A stretch of 22,257 nucleotides of DNA, from assembly GCA_964636325.1 (NCBI GenBank), contig CAZWRV010000099.1, positions 1-22,257 of the forward strand. The letters are read 5' to 3'. The notes below the pieces were generated by a model that had not been told where the DNA came from, searched no databases, and worked only from the letters and a program-made list of their open reading frames with translations. Shown here piece after piece: positions 1 through 7,415 of the stretch; the first letter of the stretch is position 1; each line of letters begins with the position of its first letter. The position numbers were made by a program, and so were the translations under genes. This DNA comes from CAZWRV01 sp964636325. Its GTDB lineage: Bacteria > Verrucomicrobiota > Lentisphaeria > Victivallales > GWF2-50-93.

Positions 1-25
1 AATTCCAAAATCTCCGCAATCAAAA

Positions 26-55
26 TGTAAATTTTTCAGCCTAAAGGAGTATAAT
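26..55 (+). promoter_or_regulatory. Candidate promoter of the TRAP transporter operon
   Basis: A perfect TATAAT -10 hexamer lies at 50-55, and a poor -35 candidate (TGTAAA, 26-31) sits 18 bp upstream. Transcription would start near 62 and leave a leader of about 35 nt before the first gene. The -10 box is seen directly. The weak -35 means this could need an activator or be fortuitous. Confidence 0.4.
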
Positions 56-97
56 TCAGGTTAGGCATATCGTCTGGCTTTTAGGACGGGGCCTGTC

Positions 98-1024
98 ATG
101 CGTGAAGTCCAATGTTCCTCCAAACGCCCTCGGAAGACGCTGCCGGCTGTCTTGGCGGCCGTATCCTGGGCCCTGCTCGTTTCATCGCTTTCAGGCTGCC
201 GGGCGATGGGCCTTTCCGCGGACGCCGTCATGGCGGATTACGCCGGGGACCTGATGTCGTCGATATCCAAGGAGCGGGATCCCGAGATGGTCAGGCAGGG
301 GTTCCCGACAATGATCCTGCTTATGGATGCGATGCTCGAGGGGGACGGCGGCGGGGATCCCGAACTCCTGAGGGCGGCCGCGGTATCATATGCCCTGTAT
401 GCGCAGGTGTTCCTAGTGCCGAGGGAGGAGTGCAGGCGCGCCGCAATCCTTTATGAAAAGGCGAAGGAATGCGGTCTCCGCCTGCTGCGCCGGCACCGCT
501 TCTATGCCGAAGCCGAGAACGCGCCTTTCGAAGAATACGAAAAGGCCTTGTCTAAATTCGGAAAAGAAGATGTTCCGGACATTTATGCCGCGGCCAACGC
601 CTGGCTTGGCTCGATAATCAACCAGCCGGACTCCATGGAGGCCTTGTCTCAGATACCCATGGCGATGGCGCTGATGAGGCGTTCCCTTGAGCTGGACGAG
701 TCATATGCGGCCGGCGGCGCGCATCTGATATTCGGGATATATTATGCCGTCCAGCCCCCCGGCGCAGGCAGGGATCTGGATAAGAGCAGGAAGCATTTCC
801 TGCGCGCAGTCGAACTGGCCGGAGGGAACGACCTCCTGCCTCAGGTCATGTTCGCGGAGTTCTACGCGGTGCCGGCCGGGGACGAGGAACTTTTTGCGAA
901 GACCCTGTCGGAAGTCGTAGAAAGGACCTCCAAGGGGGGCGGACAGGGCCCGGCTGCGCTTTCCAACGCGATTGCAAGGGAGCGCGCCCTCAGGCTTATT
1001 GAAATGAAAGGAGAAATGTTCTGA
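98..1024 (+). CDS. tatT: TRAP transporter TatT-like lipoprotein (T component)
   Basis: This is a predicted outer or periplasmic lipoprotein of 308 residues. A basic, hydrophobic N-terminus ends in a lipobox-like SLSGC with the lipidated cysteine at residue 34. The rest is helical and Ala/Leu/Glu-rich, with TPR-like segments (for example around residues 185-260, with MALMRRSLELDE and KHFLRAVELAGG). This matches the TatT family, known from Treponema as a trimeric TPR-like partner of a DctP-type binding protein. The assignment rests mainly on position, because dctP, dctQ and dctM follow directly. Its TGA stop overlaps the dctP ATG (TGATG), indicating translational coupling. A purine-rich AGGACGGGG stretch precedes the chosen ATG. 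The substrate is unknown. TatT-containing TRAP systems are thought to move hydrophobic ligands, but that is family knowledge and is not seen here. Confidence 0.8.
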   Translation: MREVQCSSKRPRKTLPAVLAAVSWALLVSSLSGCRAMGLSADAVMADYAGDLMSSISKERDPEMVRQGFPTMILLMDAMLEGDGGGDPELLRAAAVSYALYAQVFLVPREECRRAAILYEKAKECGLRLLRRHRFYAEAENAPFEEYEKALSKFGKEDVPDIYAAANAWLGSIINQPDSMEALSQIPMAMALMRRSLELDESYAAGGAHLIFGIYYAVQPPGAGRDLDKSRKHFLRAVELAGGNDLLPQVMFAEFYAVPAGDEELFAKTLSEVVERTSKGGGQGPAALSNAIARERALRLIEMKGEMF

Positions 1025-2079
1025 TGCGTGTTTGCAGAGACAATACGGCCAAAGGCGCGCTCCGCGCAGGGCTGCTTGCGGCAGCGCTGGCAGCCATTGC
1101 CGCGGCCTTGCCCGATGCCTGCTCCGCCGAGGAGATCGTGCTCAAGTTCGCAGTGATCGTCCCTGAAAAGTCCGTCTGGGGGGAGCACATGAAGGCCGTT
1201 GCGGACGAGATCAAGGAAAAGACCGGAGGCGCGGTGCGCCTGAAGGTCTATTACGGGGGGGTGCAGGGCGACGAGCTCAACGTCATCCAGAAGATGAGGA
1301 TAGGCCAGCTGCATGGCGCGGGACTGATGGCGTACGGCCTCTCCAAGGTCTGCCCGGATTCCGTCGCGATGGCGATCCCCATGCTGTTCAAGGACGCGGA
1401 CGAGGCCATATGGGTGCGCGGCAAGATGGAGGGCTTTTACCAGAAGCAGGCCCGTGAAAGGGGATTTGAAATTGTGGCATGGACGAACCAGGGATACACC
1501 TACTGCTTCAGCAAGGACAAGGTCGTGGATTTCGCGACGCTCCGCGGCGCCAAGCCCTGGGAGCTTGAGAAGGACAGCCTCTCCAGGGCGTTCTTCCAGG
1601 CGGAGTCCATTCCTGCGATTCCCCTCTCCGTCGGGGACGTCAACACTGCCCTGGAGTCCGGCCTCGTACGGACCGTTTTCGCCCCGCCGACCGGAATGAT
1701 CATCATGCAGTGGCACACAAGGGTGAGCTACAGGCTCGACATGGGCATCTTCTATTCGTTCGGGGTGGTGGTCGTAGCAAACGAGCAGTGGGCGAAAATA
1801 CCCGAGCCGCACCAGAAAACCATGAAGGAGCTGTTCCTGAAGCATTCAACGTCCCTGAATCTCGCGTTGGAAAAGCAGAACACCGACGCCCTCAAGGTGC
1901 TCGACTCCAAGCTGCAGGTGCTCACGCCGTCCGAGAAGGGCCTTGAGGAATTCCGCAGTGTGACGGCGAAGGTCGAGAAGGAAATGACTGGCAAGGATTT
2001 TTCCGAAGAGGCGATCAGGCAGATCAAGACATATCTGGACGAATGCCGTCGGAACAGCTCCGAAAAGCAGAAGCAGTGA
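1024..2079 (+). CDS. dctP: TRAP transporter solute-binding protein, DctP family
   Basis: This 351-residue periplasmic binding protein begins with a signal peptide of about 35 residues (hydrophobic LLAAALAAIAAAL, cleavage near CSA-EE). The mature start EEIVLKFAVIVPEKSVWGEHM is typical of DctP proteins. So are KTGGAVRLKVYYGGVQGDE, the amphipathic GDVNTALESGLVRTVFAPP segment and the helical C-terminus. It would capture an organic-acid-like or hydrophobic ligand in the periplasm and hand it to the DctQM membrane unit. An AAGGAG ribosome site lies about 9 nt before the ATG, which overlaps the stop of the TatT gene. The next gene starts one base after its stop. The pairing with a TatT gene argues for a TatP-type receptor. 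The ligand cannot be read from the sequence. Confidence 0.9.
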   Translation: MRVCRDNTAKGALRAGLLAAALAAIAAALPDACSAEEIVLKFAVIVPEKSVWGEHMKAVADEIKEKTGGAVRLKVYYGGVQGDELNVIQKMRIGQLHGAGLMAYGLSKVCPDSVAMAIPMLFKDADEAIWVRGKMEGFYQKQARERGFEIVAWTNQGYTYCFSKDKVVDFATLRGAKPWELEKDSLSRAFFQAESIPAIPLSVGDVNTALESGLVRTVFAPPTGMIIMQWHTRVSYRLDMGIFYSFGVVVVANEQWAKIPEPHQKTMKELFLKHSTSLNLALEKQNTDALKVLDSKLQVLTPSEKGLEEFRSVTAKVEKEMTGKDFSEEAIRQIKTYLDECRRNSSEKQKQ

Positions 2080-2080
2080 C

Positions 2081-2629
2081 ATGATACGCGACGAGAGCGG
2101 AGGCGCCAATCCGGAGGAAGGGGGCTTCGCCCGTTTTGTCAGACGGGCCGAGGAAGTCGTTTTCACCGTCATTGTGGCGCTTATGATCGTCTTCGGTATC
2201 CTCCCTGTAATCCTCCGCCACGCGGGACTGCCGGGAATCCCCGGCACGGACGTCCTCAACAGGCATATGCTCCTTTGGATCGCGCTCCTGGGCGCCGGCA
2301 CGGCCGTCAGGGAACGCTCCTCCGTTTCCATAGATCTCATATCCCACCTTGTATCCCCCCGCAGGCGCCTCATGCTGAGGGGGCTGACGGAGTTCGTCGC
2401 CGCCATCTTCACGGGGGTGCTAGTATGGGTCGGCACGGTCTTCGTGCGTTCGCAGTCCCAGTTTGACACGGGGCTTCTTCCATTGCTGTCGATTCCGGAA
2501 TGGTGGCTGAGCCTGGCGCTCCCGGCAGGCTTCCTGCTGCTTGCGCTGCGCCTTGTTTGCGCCGGGGTTGAAGACCTCTCCGCATCGTTGAAGAAGGACG
2601 GCGTCTCCAAGGGCAAGGAGGGCGGATGA
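2081..2629 (+). CDS. dctQ: TRAP transporter small membrane subunit, DctQ family
   Basis: This 182-residue integral membrane protein has four hydrophobic segments, at roughly residues 25-45, 60-75, 98-120 and 140-160. That is the usual size and topology of the small TRAP permease subunit. Motifs typical of the family are a Trp-containing second segment (RHMLLWIALLGAGTAVRERSSVSIDLI) and the EWWLSLALPAGFLLLALRL final helix. It connects the binding protein to the large DctM subunit. It starts 1 nt after the dctP stop without a strong ribosome site, so it is probably translated by coupling. Its TGA lies inside the start of dctM (ATGATG). Confidence 0.88.
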   Translation: MIRDESGGANPEEGGFARFVRRAEEVVFTVIVALMIVFGILPVILRHAGLPGIPGTDVLNRHMLLWIALLGAGTAVRERSSVSIDLISHLVSPRRRLMLRGLTEFVAAIFTGVLVWVGTVFVRSQSQFDTGLLPLLSIPEWWLSLALPAGFLLLALRLVCAGVEDLSASLKKDGVSKGKEGG

Positions 2630-3891
2630 TGGGCGCGCTGATTTTTCTGCTGACCGTGGCATTTGCGGTCATAGGGGCTCCGCTCTTCGCGGTGATAGGC
2701 GGAAGCGCGATGGTCAGCTACTGGCGGGCCGGCATAGACATGCAGGCGCTGATCATCGAGTTCTACCAGCTCGCCTCCAAGCCCATGCTCGACGCGCTTT
2801 TCCTTTTCGCGTTCGCGGGGTGCGTGCTCGGGCGCAGCCGCGCCTCGCACCGCCTGCTCCGGCTCTCGAACGCGTTCCTGGGTTGGCTGCCCGGAGGCCT
2901 GGCTATCGTCGCAATAATCTCATGCTCCATGCTGACCGCCTTCACCGGCGCGTCCGGAATAACAATTGTCGCGCTTGGGGGGCTGCTCCTGCCGGCCATG
3001 CTGGAGAAGAGCTACGACCGCAAGTTCAGCCTCGGGGTGATCACGGCCAGCGGCAGCCTCGGACTGCTCTTCCCGCCAAGCCTACCGGTGATCCTCTACG
3101 GCGTCATCAGCGCCACCGACATCGACGACCTCTTCATCGCCGGGATCCTGCCCGGTTTCCTTATGATCTTTTCCCTCGTCCTCTATTCCATGTGGTGCGG
3201 GAGGCGCGGCGGCATCCAGAGGACAAGATTCTCGCTCTCCGAGGTGTTCATGGCGGTGTGGGACGCTAAATACGAGCTTCCCCTCCCGATCATCGTCATC
3301 GGCGGAATCTACAGCGGCATCTTCGCCGTAAGCGAGGCCGCGGTGATCGCCGCCGTATATGTGCTCGTCGTCGAATGCCTAATCAACCGCGAAGTCGGAT
3401 TCAAGCAGATAGGCATGGTCGCCAGGCAGAGCGCCATGCTCGCAGGAGGAATCCTCATCATACTCGGCATGGCGCTGGCCGCCACAAACTACATGATCGA
3501 CGCTGAAATGCCTACGAAGATGTTCGAGCTGTCGAGCCGCTACATGACATCGCAGGCTGCATTCCTCGCCACGCTCAACGTCTTTCTCCTCATAGTCGGA
3601 TGCACCATCGACATTTTCGCGGCGACAGTCCTTGTCGTCCCGCTCATAATGCCGATAGCGGCCGAGTTCGGCGTGGATCCGGTCCATCTCGGAATCATAT
3701 TCCTGGTGAACCTGGCAATCGGCTACGTCACCCCGCCTGTAGGGCTCAACCTCTTCATCGCGAACATCCGGTTCCGCGAGCCGGTGGCCAAGCTCTATGT
3801 GGCCTCCCTGCCGTTTGTCATCATCCTGCTGATCGTCCTGGCGCTCGTCACATATGTCCCGGAACTCAGCCTCTTCCTGCTCAGGAGATGA
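2626..3891 (+). CDS. dctM: TRAP transporter large permease subunit, DctM family
   Basis: At 421 residues this is the usual length for DctM, the sodium-coupled transport subunit. It has about a dozen hydrophobic helices. Characteristic stretches include MLTAFTGASGITIVALGGLLLPAM, a GSLGLLFPPSLPVILYG re-entrant-loop-like segment, and the C-terminal HLGIIFLVNLAIGYVTPPVGLNLFIA. A strong AAGGAGGGCGG ribosome site precedes the start. An ATG at 2629 is an alternative that shortens the protein by one residue. The gene closes the tatT-dctPQM operon. No T-run terminator follows. Instead a dispersed repeat begins only a few bases after the stop codon. Confidence 0.93.
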   Translation: MMGALIFLLTVAFAVIGAPLFAVIGGSAMVSYWRAGIDMQALIIEFYQLASKPMLDALFLFAFAGCVLGRSRASHRLLRLSNAFLGWLPGGLAIVAIISCSMLTAFTGASGITIVALGGLLLPAMLEKSYDRKFSLGVITASGSLGLLFPPSLPVILYGVISATDIDDLFIAGILPGFLMIFSLVLYSMWCGRRGGIQRTRFSLSEVFMAVWDAKYELPLPIIVIGGIYSGIFAVSEAAVIAAVYVLVVECLINREVGFKQIGMVARQSAMLAGGILIILGMALAATNYMIDAEMPTKMFELSSRYMTSQAAFLATLNVFLLIVGCTIDIFAATVLVVPLIMPIAAEFGVDPVHLGIIFLVNLAIGYVTPPVGLNLFIANIRFREPVAKLYVASLPFVIILLIVLALVTYVPELSLFLLRR

Positions 3892-3895
3892 AGAT

Positions 3896-4030
3896 TTCAG
3901 ATTTCCTGACCCGCACACTATGAAAAGCTTAAAAACGATTGGAAAATGTCCATGTGGCTTTTCAGCCCGGGGCGCCGGAAATCTGAACTGAAATACCTTC
4001 CGGGGATAGGTATTTCACCACATTTTTTCC
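3896..4030. repeat. Dispersed intergenic repeat, family A, copy 1
   Basis: This approximately 135-bp element lies between dctM and the CNNM gene. It is bounded internally by an inverted repeat (TTCAGATTTCC at 3896-3906 against GGAAATCTGAAC at 3977-3988). A second hairpin follows, GAAATACC (3990-3997) with GGTATTTC (4009-4016). A related copy lies at 17440-17577 with the same order of parts and nearly the same spacing. The shared string GGGGCGCCGGAAATCTGAAC (3969-3988) is identical in both. It has no coding capacity. It behaves like a REP/MITE-type element and may also act as a boundary between the convergent genes. Confidence 0.75.
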
Positions 4031-4073
4031 ACCACTGATCTGGATGTCTGAGTTTTCACGCTAAATGAGTACG

Positions 4074-5408
4074 CTAGGAGCTCCCATCGGGACTGCCCTG
4101 GGCAGTGGGACGCCGTATCAGGACTTCCATGAGCCTCCCGCGGCGGATTTTCCGGACTTCCACCCGCAGGTTTCCGTCGGATATTATGCCACCAGGACGC
4201 AGGCCGCCGCCTTTGAGCGGGACGCTCCACTCGGCGATGGTCCGTTTTTCGTCGCCCGGTCTGGCGGCCGGAATGGCTTTCGCCTCCGCGAGGGCGCTGA
4301 TGCTGGCACCGCCCCCCGCCAGCCATCCGGATTCGACCGGATGTATGTGCGACGGCAGCCTGTCATATTCGTCGCCGATCGGCCCGAGAATATCCGCCAC
4401 GATGTCCTCGATTGTCACGAGCCCCAGGACGCCCGCGCCCTTGTCCCTGACAAGCGAGATGTGGACGTTTCCGCGGATCATCTCCGAAAGCGCCTGCGCA
4501 AGCGAAGTCCGGACGTTGAAGCTCGGGATAGGGCGGATGATGCTTTTCAAGCGAGGGTCGGCGGGGCTTATCCTCAGCGCGGCGACGATGTCCTTGAAGT
4601 TGACATAGCCGTTGATTGTCTGGGGATTGCCGTCCTCCGCGCATGTCGGGTAGCGGGTGTGCATGTTGATGTGGGCCCTGATGAGGGCGTCTGAAAACGA
4701 GGAGCCGTCAGGGATCATCGCGATGTCCGCGGCGGGCAGCATCACGTCGCCGACAGTCCGCGAGGAAAGCTGCGTCGCGGCGCCGACGATGCGCTCCTCC
4801 AGGGGGCCGATAAGGCGTGTCGCCTTCGCCAAAGTGGCCGCGGCCCTGAGCTCCACGAGCCCTAACTCCCTGTCCAGCGATTCTTGACGCCTCTTGGCCT
4901 CCGAAGAGCCAAGGCTCATGATCCGCTTCACGGACGCCTCCAGGATGAATATCGCCGGATAGAACACTATGGCGATGATCCTCATGGCGGGGGAAAGGGC
5001 AAGCACAACCGCCTCCTTGTTGCTGATCGCAAACATCTTGGGGACAAGTTCCGCAAAGATGATCGTGAACAGGCTCAGCGGGATCACCAGGATTGTCACC
5101 GCTGTGAATTCGGCCATGCGCGGCGTCAAGCCGTAGCCGCTTTTCAGCAGCGGCACGAGGGACTCGTCAACCCCCGCGCCGCCGGTGGCCGCGGCTATGG
5201 CGCCGGCAAGGGTTATGCCGACCTGCACGACCGCAAGGCTCCGCTCCATGCGCCCTTTCATGTATATGCCTGCGGACGCGCCACGGCGGCGAAGCTCGAG
5301 CAGCGCCTCCAACCGCGCGCGCGGCACCGACGCAAGCGCCATCTCGTAGGCCGCGAACACGGCATTCAAGACCAGCATGGAAAAGATTATGACGATTTCA
5401 CCAAGCAT
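4074..5408 (-). CDS. CNNM/CBS/CorC-HlyC-type membrane protein
   Basis: This 444-residue protein has the three-part architecture of the CNNM (DUF21)/CorC family. Four membrane helices span about residues 1-180 (starting MLGEIVIIFSMLVLNAVFAAYEMALASV). A CBS-domain pair lies at about 215-340 (RTVGDVMLPAADIAMIP and GVLGLVTIEDIVADILGPIGDEYD). A C-terminal transporter-associated domain follows at about 355-430 (ISALAEAKAIP, TIAEWSVPL). Family members are linked to Mg/Co efflux or resistance, and the transported ion is uncertain here. It follows the MoxR gene with only TGA plus six bases between them, in the same reading frame. The CNNM ATG has no clear ribosome site, so coupled translation is likely. 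The stop is TAG. Confidence 0.88.
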   Translation of the reverse strand: MLGEIVIIFSMLVLNAVFAAYEMALASVPRARLEALLELRRRGASAGIYMKGRMERSLAVVQVGITLAGAIAAATGGAGVDESLVPLLKSGYGLTPRMAEFTAVTILVIPLSLFTIIFAELVPKMFAISNKEAVVLALSPAMRIIAIVFYPAIFILEASVKRIMSLGSSEAKRRQESLDRELGLVELRAAATLAKATRLIGPLEERIVGAATQLSSRTVGDVMLPAADIAMIPDGSSFSDALIRAHINMHTRYPTCAEDGNPQTINGYVNFKDIVAALRISPADPRLKSIIRPIPSFNVRTSLAQALSEMIRGNVHISLVRDKGAGVLGLVTIEDIVADILGPIGDEYDRLPSHIHPVESGWLAGGGASISALAEAKAIPAARPGDEKRTIAEWSVPLKGGGLRPGGIISDGNLRVEVRKIRRGRLMEVLIRRPTAQGSPDGSS

Positions 5409-5414
5409 GGCAGC

Positions 5415-6374
5415 TCACACAGGCACTGGAACCGAACCGACAAGCTCCTCGATCATCTCCGCGGTTCCGGAACTGGCGAGGCGCGTCCCCTTCTTCATGA
5501 TGACGCGGTGGCCGAGTATCGCCGGAGCCGACCTCTTTATGTCGTCCGGCAGAAGGTAGTTCCTGCCCTTGAAAAGCGCCATGGCCTGGCTGAACCTCAT
5601 AAGGTCGATAGAGGCGCGCGGGCTCGCGCCGTATTCAAAGAGCTCCGATTCTCGGGTCGCCCGAATTATCTTCACCAGATAGTCATATAACTCGCCGCTC
5701 ACATCCACTTTCCTGACCTGCTCCTGCATCCTAAGCAGATCTCCGCAGTCGACCACTGGCTTGAGCGTGTCTATCGGCGCCTCCAGCCTCTGCTCCAACA
5801 GCATCCGCTTCTCCTCCGCCGCCGGCAGATAGCCTATCTTCATCCGTATTATGAAGCGGTCCATCTGGGAGAAAGGCAGGGGATAGGTTCCTTCAAGCTC
5901 GATGGGGTTCTGGGTCGCTATGACAAAGAACGGCCTCTCCAGCTTGTATACCGTGCCCTCAACAGTCACCTGGTGCTCCTCCATCGCCTCGAGGAGGCTG
6001 GACTGGGTTCTCGGTGTAGCCCGGTTGATCTCGTCGCCGAGAAGCACGTTCGCGAAGATCGGACCCGGCCTGAAGCTGAACTCTCCCGTCTGCTGGTGGA
6101 AGACGGTGACCCCGGTTATGTCCGTAGGCAGAAGATCCGCCGTGAACTGTATCCTCTTGAAGACTCCGTGGACCGATTTCGCAATCGCCTTCGCAAGAAG
6201 CGTCTTGCCGACCCCGGGCACGTCCTCCAAAAGCACATGCCCGTCCGAAAGCAGCGCCAGCACGGCGTCCACCGCGACTTCCTCCTTGCCGATGAAGACG
6301 CTCGATATGTTCCTGACAAGCCTGTCTATCGGTGTCCCTTGCTCTTCCTTCCTGCCGGAATCATCCATGATCAT
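5415..6374 (-). CDS. MoxR-family AAA+ ATPase
   Basis: This protein of about 319 residues belongs to the MoxR subfamily of AAA+ chaperone-like ATPases. Visible motifs are Walker A (LEDVPGVGKTLLAKAIAKS), Walker B (VLLGDEINRATPRTQSSLLEAM), sensor 1 (FFVIATQNPIELEGTYPLPFSQMDRF) and the C-terminal lid with YGASPRASIDLMR. I chose the ATG at 6374 because AGAGG lies about six bases upstream. ATGs at 6398, 6380 and 6368 are alternatives. MoxR proteins normally sit beside a DUF58 and a transglutaminase or VWA protein. None is present here, and the only co-directional partner is the CNNM protein. It ends in VPVPV, a typical terminus for the family. Confidence 0.9.
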   Translation of the reverse strand: MIMDDSGRKEEQGTPIDRLVRNISSVFIGKEEVAVDAVLALLSDGHVLLEDVPGVGKTLLAKAIAKSVHGVFKRIQFTADLLPTDITGVTVFHQQTGEFSFRPGPIFANVLLGDEINRATPRTQSSLLEAMEEHQVTVEGTVYKLERPFFVIATQNPIELEGTYPLPFSQMDRFIIRMKIGYLPAAEEKRMLLEQRLEAPIDTLKPVVDCGDLLRMQEQVRKVDVSGELYDYLVKIIRATRESELFEYGASPRASIDLMRFSQAMALFKGRNYLLPDDIKRSAPAILGHRVIMKKGTRLASSGTAEMIEELVGSVPVPV

Positions 6375-6433
6375 TACCATCCTCTGAAACTCGAACATCT
6401 TAATCGCGGTCTTCTTCGCGATCTTCGTCGCCT

Positions 6434-6530
6434 TCTCCGGATGGTTGAGCAGTGCTCAACCGCGGCTCAGCACGGCTTCGCCCTCCATCGATGGCATTCG
6501 AGATTATGGAGGGTTGAGCCATGCTAAACC
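6434..6530. repeat. Dispersed palindromic repeat, family B, copy 1
   Basis: This approximately 97-bp element occupies part of the gene-free stretch 6399-6781. It begins with a hairpin of GGTTGAGC (6443-6450), a 3-nt loop and GCTCAACC (6454-6461). A 33-bp block (6454-6486) is identical to 13876-13908 in copy 2. A second degenerate hairpin (GGGTTGAGCC near 6511) closes it. Short TCTTCGTC-type direct repeats flank it on both sides. The rest of 6399-6781 shows nothing else except the candidate promoter listed separately. Confidence 0.75.
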
Positions 6531-6747
6531 GCCTTCCAACATCTTCGTCTCTAATCTTCGTCTACGGTCTTTGTCTTCTTAGGGAAGGACAACGGCAGAC
6601 GGCAAAGATATAAGACAAAAACACCTGGCCAAATATATTCTTGTCCGCGTATCAAATCAAAGCGCAATCCCACATAAATCCACTATCATTCACGCCCCGG
6701 CCGGTTTATGGAGGAAGGATGGATGCCTTAAAAAATACTGCACGGGC

Positions 6748-6776
6748 TTGACAAATATTACATGAAAGATTAGCTT
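6748..6776 (+). promoter_or_regulatory. Candidate promoter of the CxxU selenoprotein gene
   Basis: A perfect TTGACA (6748-6753) is followed after 17 bp by TAGCTT (6771-6776), a mediocre -10. Transcription would then begin at or next to the start codon, giving a leaderless or nearly leaderless message. That agrees with the lack of a clear ribosome site. The -35 match is seen directly. The functional call is an inference. Confidence 0.35.
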
Positions 6777-6781
6777 GAGAT

Positions 6782-7408
6782 ATGAATGGAATTCGCACAA
6801 CTGCCTTTTCTGTGTTCTTCCTGGCCGCTTTTGCCTCACTGGTCCTGCCTCCATCCTGCCTGGCCGCAGAAGAGGACAAGGCCCCCGAGGCGGAAAAGAA
6901 AGCCGGGGACGAGCCGAAGAAGGATTTCCTTCTGGAGCCTATTACCCTTGAGACCTTCAAGGCCATAAAGGATCTTCCGGTCAGCCCTGAAACCCTCGCC
7001 GAGATCCAGGCCTTCGCCCAGGACAAGTCGTCATCCTTCAGCTTCAGCGGCGAATTCGGCCCCGGCCTCTCTCCGCGGGAGAAGGAATACCAGCGGAAGT
7101 TCGCGAAATATCAGCGTGACGGCAAGTACCCGTTCAAGTACTTCGCCTCCATCTCCGAGACCAAGACCGGCAAGAAGCCCGAGAAGATTGTGAAGGGCAA
7201 GTCCATCCTTATACTCGTCGACAGCGAGAACAAGATCCAGTTCAACAAGAAGCTTGACAACCTCAAGCTTTGCCGGACTTGAGGGGGCGGCGGCGGGTAC
7301 CTCGGTGAGGTGCCAAGCGGATGCTACCTAGCGATCATGCTATACGAATACGACAACGACAAATATGTCGGGATCTGCAAGAGAGTCGAATTCGTCCTGG
7401 GTAAATAG
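6782..7408 (+). CDS. Candidate exported selenoprotein with CxxU motif (UGA at 7280-7282 read as Sec)
   Basis: Conventional reading stops at the TGA at 7280-7282 after 166 residues, but the frame stays open for 41 more codons to a TAG at 7406-7408. Decoding the TGA as selenocysteine gives 208 residues. The N-terminus is a signal peptide (TTAFSVFFLAAFASLVLPPS, cleavage near LAA-EED). A charged linker and a Lys-rich globular part follow, then LCRTU with Cys164 and Sec167 forming CxxU. The tail starts UGGGGGYLGEVPSGCY and holds two more cysteines (181 and 199). In the tail, 29 of 41 codons end in G or C. A SECIS-like hairpin starts 13 nt after the TGA. The gene converges on selB with 7 bp between their ends. 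A redox role is inferred from CxxU. I do not recognise the family. The alternatives are a true stop or a recent nonsense mutation. Confidence 0.8.
7283..7317 (+). promoter_or_regulatory. Bacterial SECIS element of the CxxU selenoprotein
   Basis: GGTACCTC (7296-7303) pairs with GAGGTGCC (7307-7314) in an 8-bp stem with one G-U pair, closing a 3-nt GGT loop (7304-7306). The stem begins 13 nt and the loop 21 nt after the UGA. That is within the range known for bacterial SECIS elements, and G occupies the first two loop positions as expected. No T-run follows, so it is not an intrinsic terminator. The loop exactly encodes the Gly of the YxGxxP tail motif. Confidence 0.78.
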
Positions 7409-7415
7409 CCCGTCC

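Noticed and set aside
3889..3920. TGA ends of tatT, dctP, dctQ, dctM, eboD and the UroD-like gene as Sec codons
   Set aside because: Each is followed by an overlapping start, a nearby second stop or non-coding sequence, with no 13-nt + 8-bp + GGN-loop arrangement.
5400..5420. MoxR and CNNM genes lie in the same frame separated by one TGA, which could suggest a Sec-linked fusion
   Set aside because: No SECIS-like hairpin follows this TGA, the MoxR product ends in the family-typical VPVPV, and CNNM begins with its own normal Met two codons later.
7280..7317. The hairpin after the first UGA as an intrinsic terminator
   Set aside because: No T-run follows, the reading frame continues through it with good codon use, and the same geometry recurs at the other UGA.
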